From Cyclaneusma minus (Eukaryota > Ascomycota > Leotiomycetes > Marthamycetales > Marthamycetaceae), in contig JAKZHN010000011.1 of assembly GCA_037179335.1 (NCBI GenBank), positions 1,022,428 through 1,086,427 on the forward strand: 64,000 nucleotides of DNA. Reading direction: 5' to 3'. This document shows, in pieces, positions 55,988 through 64,000 of the stretch (position 1 is the first letter of the stretch; each line of letters begins with the position of its first letter). A program made the translations under genes and the position numbers. The notes under the pieces are model-generated. The model had not been told where the DNA came from, searched no databases, and worked only from the letters and a program-made list of their open reading frames with translations.

Positions 55988-58412
55988 ATGGCCGCCCCAC
56001 GCCCGAACTACATTGACCTGAGGACCCAGTCCTCGGGCGCAATCAGCAATGCCTCCCACCGAGCTCTCCCTTCTCCGCGACTCCACGTTGCGGGCGAGCG
56101 ACCACCCGAGCTGTCTCCGCTCGATGCATTCGCTGCGCAAAGCCGCAGGTTAGCCAGGCAGCTCAATGAGAGCATGAACCAAGGAAAGAGAGTCAGTCGC
56201 CTGCCTCACCACCAAGTCGCGAGCTCTCTGGGTCCGCCGAGGCCAAACCCCCTGCGATCTCTTTCCTCCAACGACGCCGACGATGAAACTGGTCAGAGGT
56301 ACGAGCTGGAAGACGGCGAGATCGATCGCCCTGTATCTATCCATCCTCGACTGAGCAGAGTGCCCTCGGAAGCGCCCTCGGATTACACAGAAGATGACAC
56401 GCCAGGCCCTGGCCACTACAATGAAGACAGAAATGTGGAGGACGAAGAGGAGGAGGCATACCAGTCTGCTATTGAATCCACCCACCAAACCGATTATGGC
56501 TTCCCAGCCACCTCAACATACGAGGCATCGACGTACGAGGCATCGCCCGGCGAGGCCATCTCTCCTGGTGGACATCAACAGAACATGCAACAGTTCCGCT
56601 TCCCTCAAAGAACGACGTCGAGATCTGGACAGAATGGATACAGACAGCCACGTCCGCAGCCGAATCTTACCGCTGAGCCCCAGGCTATCTCTGAACCTCA
56701 GCAGTTTGAATTCTCTGGCTTGGCTCCACCCAGATCGCCCTTCGCTCGAGGCACAGGCACGCCAAGTATCCGATCGATATCAGTTGATGGATCGGAAGAG
56801 GAGGCCTCGAACTATGGTCCCCCATCTTTCTATCAGGCTCGCAAGCAGTCCTCGAGTAGCTGCTTGTCAGGCTCACCGGTCACCTCACCCCACCCTATGA
56901 GATCGCCTTCCGTGAGCTCTGAGATGTCTCGCTACTCGCGCCCAGTATTCAACTTCTCCAGACCTATCAGTCGTGCTAGCATGGCTCCTCTTGAAGTTCC
57001 CTCGCGCCAAGCTTCGTCTGATAGTCAACCATTCGTGTTGGCCGACGATACCGTACACACTCCAGTTAGCATGAGTAATGAAGACATTAATGAAACCAAC
57101 AGCGTTCAGAACGGAGGTGCGCCTGCTTACCTCTATTCTCGATTCTCCCTACCCCGAGGCCGAAACGTGCAGCGGAATTTGAATTCACAGGAAACTCATC
57201 CGCAAGCAGAATTCCAGTTCGAACAGCCACGTCCCGCTTTCTCGAACGTCGAAGGTCATGCTCCGCCCTCCCCTCCCTCGCGTCCTTCGACTTCTTCGAT
57301 CGGTCAAGATTCGGCGTCTGGACCATCAGATGCTCTGCAGCTTTCTCGAAGCTACAGCAGCACCCAGAGTCGCCCCTCCAACGACCGACCCTCTAACGAC
57401 CGCCCGTCCTACGATCGTCCTTCCCTCGACCGCCCCTCCGTCGAGCGCACCCGGCGACCCACTCTTTCTCCCCGCCCCTCCATCTCGCAATCCCTACGCT
57501 CTCAAGCTCTCACCAATGCCGACTCGTTAGCATCCGATAGCACCATCAAAGCGAAATCTACAGCCACAGCCACAGCCGCCGACATGACCGCCGACGACCA
57601 CGTAACCAAAGCCATCGAGTGCCACGAGAAGGATCAGATCAAAGAATCAACCTACCATCTCCGCAAAGCAGCCCAACTTAACCACCCCACGGGCATGCTA
57701 CTCTATGCGCTCGCTTGTCGCCATGGCTGGGGCATGCGCCCAAACCAACACGAAGCTGTCCAGTGGCTACGGAAAGCTGCTGATTCGGCGTCATTGGAGG
57801 TTGCAGATGATGAGAGTCAGGCGAAGGACGGCAAGGCAGCCAATATCGCGGAGCAGAAGACCAGGAAGGCGCAGTTTGCGCTTAGTATTTATGAGTTGGG
57901 CGTTAGTCATATGAATGGATGGGGTATTGAGCAGGACAAGGGATTGGCGCTGAGGTGTTTTGAGATTGCTGGATGTAAGTTTTGTTATCCTGTTCGTACC
58001 TTTTTATGGAGGAGATAACGGAAGGTGCTGTGGGGACTAGTTACTAACGATGAACACAGCATGGGGCGACGGCGATGCATTGGCCGAGGCCGGCTTTTGC
58101 TATGCTCAGGGTGTGGGTTGTAAGAAAGACCTGAAGAAGGCCGCACGTTTCTATCGCCAAGCCGAGGCCAAGGGAATCAGCATGATCGGTAACAGCTGGC
58201 AAGTTTTTCTCTCCCTACCATACATGCTTCCTGTCTCGCTCCCTTTCCCAAGAAGTATATTTCTAACAAAAGTCTTTAGGATTTACAAGAGCAAATACAA
58301 TGATGACGGTGAAGGCGAAGGCGGCGAAGACCGCGGCCGCACCCAAGAAACCGGCAAGAAAGGCCAGAAGGGCCGCAGCAAATCCCGCGGTCGCATGTTT
58401 GGCCGCAGGTAG
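55988..58412 (+). CDS. Sel1-repeat protein related to Dsf2/Nif1
   Basis: Exons 55988-57974, 58060-58198 and 58280-58412 give 752 aa. The first ~530 residues are disordered, Ser/Pro/Arg-rich, with acidic patches (EDEEEEAYQ) and a tandem RPS-x-D repeat (RPSNDRPSNDRPSYDRPS, around residues 462-485). The C-terminal part has Sel1/TPR-like repeats: AIECHEKDQIKESTYHLRKA, LACRHGWGMRPNQHEAVQWL, YELGVSHMNGWGIEQDKGLA and ALAEAGFCYAQGVGCKKDLK. It ends in a basic KKGQKGRSKSRGRMFGRR tail. The architecture recalls yeast Dsf2 and fission-yeast Nif1, linked to morphology and mitosis control. The last intron is GC-AG (AGCTG|GCAAGT), required by the frame. Confidence 0.86.
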
Positions 58413-59936
58413 AGAACTTCCAGGTACTTTACTTTACTACAGTACCTAGTTACCGAAAAACTTTCCAAAGATCAGGAGTGGTGGCATTTGCAAGGAGTTG
58501 GCGTTTACGTTGTGGCATATTTCGGGCCTGCGGCGTTCTGTTGTTCGATTCAGCCGCGTTACTGCTGTCGCAGATATTCATTTCCTTGCTTGTTTTCGCA
58601 ACCAACCAAAAGAGCAGCAAAGCTAGCTTGTTTTTCGCTTCGATGAGATGTGTGTGTGTGTTTAGGGCTTGAGCGTGGTGTATATATCCGATTCGGTTCT
58701 TTCTTCCCTTTTTTGTGGGATTCTTTGAGAGTATTTGAAGGCTTTTGATGGCGAGGAGAGAAGAAGGGGAGAATTGGGGGATGTGAGGGAGCATTGCTGT
58801 CTGTCTGTCTGTCTGTCTGGCCTGCACGCCTTTCTGAGGTACCTTTCCTGTGTCATCTATACCCACTGTCCGAGTGTCTTCAAATGTTTAGTATCAGGTC
58901 CGTTTTTTTGTGGAATGAAAAGCTTCTCTGTCTTCGTGTTCTATGCTGGGGTGGGGGAGATGTGCTTTTGTGTTTGGTCTGCTGCTTGTCATTTGAGGAG
59001 GCTGAGTGGTGGGGGTGAGCAGCATGAATTCAGCTTGAAAACACGGAGTGCAAAAACATGTTATAAAAAGCTTGAAGTCCGAGTTTCTGTTCTTGAGATC
59101 TTCAGCTGATGGTTGAGTGGCTCGTGCCGGTTCAAAGGCATTGCGGAAGACTTCACTTCCGGCAGCGTCAAGTATGATCGTCGAGCTTCGCGGAGGTGCC
59201 AAGACTACGAAGCGCTCGAGCGCAGCCTTTTTTATCCCCACTTCTCATCACCAACATCAAGGACGACGAGGAGGTGAAAGCCGCATAGAGCGACGATGGA
59301 TTATAATTTATTGTGCGGTGAGTATTTCTCAATCTCAACGGTATTCGGACTGACGACTTGACTAGATTCGTCACCGTTCCCTCCGGTTTTCGTCCCAGTG
59401 TCTCGCAGCGGCCCTGCCTCACGACACTCCCCATCAACACCCTCCACGAACCTCAGACGACAAGCCCTGATCTCCAGTTTCCTGCCACTCAATGCAAAAA
59501 CTTCAGATGGCTCGAGGTCCACACAAGGCTTGCTGAAAATCCACTCGTGGCGCAGAGTTCTCTGCCCGAGTCATGTACCCAAGTCGCAAAGGCGTTTCAT
59601 GATACCTACGATGTCTCAAGCCACTTCAACTCCACAGACCGGAGAAGGCTGAGGCAGGTTGAAGCAGGCTGGAGCAGCATCACGAGAAATTGCTATTAAC
59701 GGTGAGACTCGCACACTCGTGCCCTCGGTTTTGTGCTTTCTGTTTTCTTTGAGCTGACGGACGAACTTTTCCTTTGCTTTCTTCGTTTGTGTTGTTAGTT
59801 GGTCAGTGACCACTTTCCTTCCTTACTTTCATCAATATTCATCCTTTGGTCGTTCAGCGTTCTTCGGACTGGTATCTCGACCTGGATCATTCTCTCCCCT
59901 TTTCTTTTACCTTTCAGCCTGAGTATCGTCCAAAAA
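58413..59936. other. Intergenic region with GTCT microsatellite
   Basis: Contains a (CTGT)n tract of about 22 bases near 58797-58818 and a TGTGTG run near 58650. The downstream 300 bases are pyrimidine-rich leader of the next gene. No gene recognised. Confidence 0.55.
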
Positions 59937-61351
59937 ATGCACTTCGCCATTCTCTCAACACTAGGCTTTGCCGCCATGGCATTAGCAACCCAAAACCGCT
60001 TCTCCAAGCCCTCTGCTGGTTTCTCATGGGCCGTAACGCAGATGAACACAATCAGCTGGGACACAGTCGGCCTAACCTCTCCCTGTACCCTGAAGCTGCT
60101 ACCACCCGGCGCTACAGACGCCAGTAAAGTTATCGCCAACATTGCTTGTAAGCAGCCTCCTCCCCCCTTTCCATCTTCTCCTATTCTTCCAGCAATATAC
60201 CAAGCTGACATATATGCAGCAGATATAGACAACACCGGATCATTCAATTGGACGCCCGCAAGCAGCGAATTCCAAGTCTCTTCGTCCATATTTTCTATCG
60301 GCATTATGGATACGACTGGGGAGGTGGCTGTCTCACCGGACTTTTCTATTAAGGGGATTGAGGCTGGTCATGATTTGTTGAAGCGTCATCACCACTCGAG
60401 CTCGAACTCGTCCTCGTCGAGTTGGCAGGGCCAGGGCCAGGGAGGTGACAGTTGGGGCGGTGAAGCGTCGTCGACCGTCTCGGCAGAGTCTGTGGCCGCA
60501 ACTTCGGCAGCAGCTAGCTCAGCAGCAACAGCCTCCGGCTCCAGCGCATCCTGGGAAGCGACAGTCTCCGTTTCCGGTTCCAGCGAGGCTTCCACAACTG
60601 CAGATGCGACGGTTCTCTCATCTGTCAGTAGCGAGATTGGAAAGTCGGGCAGCTGGGGCAGCAAGGAAACAGGATCAGCTAGCGAAGAATCATGGTCAGG
60701 AAGTACAGAAACTGGAAAATCAGGCGCTGTAAGTCCTCTTTCCCAGCCTCACATTCCCTTGATCATACCCTACTATCAGTCCAGCACTTACAGCAAAACT
60801 AATCGAACGCCTGATAGACATCCACAGCAACCGCCGACGGCTCCCTCATCACCGGCCTGTCCAGCAGCAACGGAACAGGCTCCGAGGGCTCCACGGGCTC
60901 CAAGTGGTCCGTTCTGACGCTGAGCAATGGCGAGAAAACAACCATCGCCGCTGCTGGTGCTAGTGCTAGGTTCTCGACCGCTGCTGGTATTACGGCAGGG
61001 GGTCTTAACGCAACAGCAACTGCGAAGAACGGCGGTGCATCGGCAGCCTCCACTTTGGCTACTGTGACAGGCTCAGCTGGTTCATCCGGCTCGTCAGGCT
61101 CGTCAGGTTCCTCTGGTTCATCCGGTTCCTCTGGTTCCTCTGGATCAGGAAGTTCAGGCAGTGGGGAAAGCGAAGGAGGCTCGGGTGCTACCTATACGGG
61201 CGCTGCTACGGCAGCGGCTGATCATGCGGGCTCGTCGACTGCAGCGGCGAGCCAGGCTACCTTTACGGGGGCGGCGGCGAGGATGGAAAGTGGTGTGTAT
61301 GGGCGTGTGGGTATGGGATCGTTGCTTGGCGTGGTGGCGATTCTGATATAG
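59937..61351 (+). CDS. Kre9/Knh1-like Ser-rich GPI-anchored cell-wall protein
   Basis: Exons 59937-60147, 60220-60728 and 60818-61351 give 417 aa. A signal peptide (MHFAILSTLGFAAMALA) leads into a Kre9/KNH-type beta-sandwich domain (FSKPSAGFSWAVTQMNTISW, then GSFNWTP and FSIGIMD), known from beta-1,6-glucan-related wall proteins. A His-rich dibasic segment (LLKRHHHSSS), a possible processing site, starts a long Ser/Ala/Thr-rich stalk. The stalk contains a (GSS)n repeat coded by TCAGGC/TCCGGT-type triplets (61072-61150). The C-terminus is hydrophobic (GMGSLLGVVAILI), fitting GPI attachment. The first intron is 72 nt without a stop, so retention would keep the frame. Confidence 0.9.
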
Positions 61352-61841
61352 GATTTTGGGGTTAAATGGCTTTTGGGGTTGATTATCCAGCAGGCTGGGT
61401 GAGACTGAGAGGAGGAAATTACCTTACGGAATTCATATACCTGCCCGGGTACCAAAAAACACTTGGAAATGACTTGGGAAGGGGACAGATGTTAATGACA
61501 ATACAATATGAATGAAATAGGGGATGAGAATCCGAGATCTGTGAAGGCCAATTGAATTACTTGGAAATCTTGAATATGTTTTGCCTCACCAAAACGGGCA
61601 TCTCATTTAGGCATAGGTGAATTTACATATTTGAATTCGCTGATTTCGTCCAAATCTCAATTCTCTTGATTTTCATGTGAAGCTTTCATGTGAAGCTTCA
61701 CCAAACTCTATCTCAGCCTCGCCTCCCAGCCTCGCGGGAACCTGGTCGACAACGAGGTCCAAATTCCTAACATCACCACCAAGCATCTCACTCCCACAAC
61801 ATCAGTTCTCAGCGTGCAGACCGGACCTGGAAGCTGGCAAG
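61352..61841. other. Intergenic region, no gene seen
   Basis: 3' flank of the GPI protein and promoter of the RED-like gene. Just before 61690 the word TGAAGCTTTCATG and its near copy TGAAGCTTCACC form a short direct repeat. Confidence 0.5.
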
Positions 61842-63643
61842 ATGAACAACCAACAGTTCCGCAAACTCGTCCTCGACACGCCGGCGCGACAAGCCCAATC
61901 CTCACCCAATGGCACAGCCGGCGCAACAGGCGCAACGGGCAAAACGCCTGCGCTGGGTTCTCGAGCAAGAAGTAGCATTCCCATGACACCGTACGTTTCT
62001 CTCTAGGTCCCCTTCATTCTCTCGAAGATGCTCAAGCTGATTAAGCGGACGATTCCAGACGTTCCGTAGCCCTCTCCACCACCGATTTCCGGCGCCAACT
62101 CTTCGAACAATCCCAATCCTCCCTCAACCCCTCCAAGCCCATCAGGAAATTCCGCAGCGTGGCCGCGCCCAAGGGTGCCAAATTACCGGAGGGATACGTC
62201 GATCGTGCGAGGCTGAGAGGGCAGATTGAGTTTACGGAAGAGGAGCAGGAGAGGATTGGGAGGGTGGATGCGCTGGAGGAACAGGTGCGGCTGGGGCAGT
62301 TGGAATTTGGGGTTTTTGAAGGACTAAGGAAGGAGATTCTGGGGGAGGAGTTGGTGGGGAAGGTGGAGAAGGCTAAGGGGGGAGAGAGGAAGGGACTGGA
62401 TTTTGAGCAGTTGGAGAGGGCGAGGAGGGGGGAGGTGAGGGCTGAGGAGGAGATTGATAAGCTCAGGGGTGTTGGTGGTGCTGAGAAAGACGAGGATGAG
62501 GAGGAGGAGGGGAATGCTGCTGGTGGGGAGGAAGAGGAGATTGATATCGATGATGAGTTTGAGAAAATGGAACAGGCGGAGATAGTGGCCAAGGAGAAGA
62601 AGTCGGAGGAGAAGAAGAAAAAGAAGGGCGAGATGGCACCGCCGGGGTCAGTGCCGGGACAGAAACGCACGCGAGATGTTATTTTGGCGGAGATGAAGGC
62701 TGCAAGGCAGGCGGCGAAAGAGAAAGCAGAAGCATCGAAACAGTCGAGCCTGGGAAGCAAGTTTAAGAAGGTGGGGGAGAAGCGCGAAGAGAGGAGAATC
62801 GAAACGGACAAGAAGGGGCGAGAGGTGCTTGTTATTGTGGATGCTGAGGGCAAGGAGAAACGCATGGTGAAGAAACCGCAGGTGCCTAGTTGGGATGAGG
62901 AGGAGAGGAAACGAAAAGAGCTGCTTATGCCGGATAAGGATGTTAAGCCGTTGGGTATGGAGGTGCCTGAGATTCCGAAACCGGCGGAGGAGGAGGCAGA
63001 TGATATGGATATCTTTGATGGTGTGGGGGATGACTATGATCCCTTGGCTGGTCTGGACGAAGACGACGATGATTCGGACGCTGAAGAGGGCGAGGTCAAA
63101 GAGTCGTCAAATCCGAAAGCAGAAGAACAGTCACCTGCTGTAGAATCACCGAAGGAACGCAAAGACGAAGACGCAAAATCATCCATGCCTCCACCACCCA
63201 AACCCGCCGCCTCACGCAACTACTTCGCCGACTCCAGCCTCCCGTCCGAAGAAACAACTCCCAAACCATCCGCACTATCCGACCCCACAATCCTCGCCGC
63301 CATCAAAAAAGCCTCATCCCTGCGTGCCGCCGAAAACGTCTCCAAGTCTTCAGAAGAAGCAGCCAAGGAAGCGAAAAGAAAACGCATGCTGGAACAAGAT
63401 GATCGCGATGCGCAGGATTTGGATATGGGCTTTGGCAGTAGCAGGCTCGAGGATGAGGAGGATGGCGAGGAGAAGAGGATTAAGTTGAGTGAGTGGGGTG
63501 CGGAGGATGATGATGAGGATGAGGGTGGGAGGGGCGATAAGAAGAGGAGGAAGAGGGGTGGGGGGAAGAAGAGGAAGGGGGATAAGGATAGTGTGGCGGA
63601 TGTGTTGGGGGTGTTGGAGAGGAGGAAGGAGGCGGGGAAATAA
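61842..63643 (+). CDS. RED/IK (Smu2-like) splicing factor
   Basis: Nuclear protein that works with Smu1 in spliceosome activation. Exons 61842-61990 and 62059-63643 give 577 aa. The RED N-terminal signature is clear: TTDFRRQLFEQSQSS, RKFRSVAAPKGAKLPEGYVD. It then becomes extremely charged: repeated Glu/Asp blocks (EKDEDEEEEG, EEEEIDIDDE), KEKKSEEKKKKKG, and acidic DDDDSDAEEGE. A conserved QKRTRDVILAEMKAARQAAK helix sits mid-protein and ends the RED core. The C-terminal DKKRRKRGGGKKRKGDKDS is a nuclear-localisation-type block. The first intron is phase 2. The long antisense open frame over the acidic region is an artefact of GA-rich codons. Confidence 0.9.
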
Positions 63644-64000
63644 GGTATGCGTGAAAGCCCCTGAATCCTGGCTACTTGAATTGCTATGGGCTGTCTAGGG
63701 CTGTGAGCTGTGACCTATTCGGTTACAAACGGAATAGAAGCTTATGGCACGCTTGCTAAGGAATGGTGGAAGTCATGCCGTTCACTTGTGGAATCACGAT
63801 ATTGTGAAATGGAGCAGCGCCAGCTGATGTTTTCAAGTGACTGGACGTGAATGATGATGGCAAGTCATGCCGTTTCTTTGCCGAACCACGTTGATTCCGA
63901 AATGAAGCAGCTGATATCTCCAAGTGATTGAGGAGGGACTCCAGAGGCAGGCTCCAGAACACCTACATAACTGAGCGTCATCCCAGCACTAATGTCATAT
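63644..64000. other. 3' flank with a diverged 92-bp tandem duplication
   Basis: Two copies begin AAGTCATGCCGTT at 63770 and 63862 and share GAA.CACG, GAAATG.AGCAGC, AGCTGAT and CAAGTGA in order, with scattered substitutions and small gaps. No gene visible to the window end. Confidence 0.55.

Noticed and set aside
62041..62865. 274-codon minus-strand Ser-rich frame
   Set aside because: It is the antisense of the GA-rich charged region of the RED gene, which has clear family signatures.

Overview
The window is nuclear DNA of a filamentous ascomycete, read from the genes themselves. They are compact and separated by short intergenic DNA. They carry 48-130 nt introns with GTRNGT donors, CTAAC/CTGAC branch points and YAG acceptors, and include CFEM, Kre9-like GPI, GH3 and MFS genes typical of Pezizomycotina. 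A leotiomycete is my guess and is not proven. No rRNA, tRNA, CRISPR or autonomous transposon gene was found. All gene models were built by hand from splice sites and reading frame; lengths are those of the spliced models.

Left part (1-29 kb): pyridoxal kinase (cut by the window edge), PCNA, a zinc-finger protein, a metallo-beta-lactamase-fold protein, a Tls1/C9orf78 splicing-factor homologue divergent from dUTPase, acylphosphatase, a Ser/Pro-rich protein, an MFS transporter, a CFEM GPI protein, an AAAP amino-acid transporter and a 29-residue Cys-rich peptide. These are unlinked housekeeping or surface functions, not an operon or biosynthetic cluster.

Middle (30.2-40.3 kb): a run of eight small genes, all on the minus strand, encoding short, helical, unrecognised proteins of about 100-200 aa without signal peptides. 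Two are clear paralogues (31.7 and 32.9 kb); the others share size, strand, MS-type N-termini, TATA plus GCGC promoters and intron phase. All 11 resolvable introns are phase 0, unlike the mixed phases elsewhere in the window. Two members look damaged: one has an in-frame TGA, the other lost its ATG. Two carry repeat insertions inside introns. This lineage-specific array is the best candidate for an undescribed system; its function cannot be read from sequence.

Right part (41-64 kb): an NRK-like kinase, a secreted GH3 beta-glucosidase, Mex67, Erv46, a GFA-family protein, a Sel1-repeat protein (Dsf2/Nif1-like), a Kre9-like GPI protein and the RED/IK splicing protein.

Running through the window is a dispersed repeat built of degenerate ~19 bp palindromic units (core TTCCAA...TTGGAATA). 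Two copies are short elements of ~220 bp with terminal inverted repeats beginning CAGTG and TA flanks: a MITE-like family carrying an internal minisatellite.
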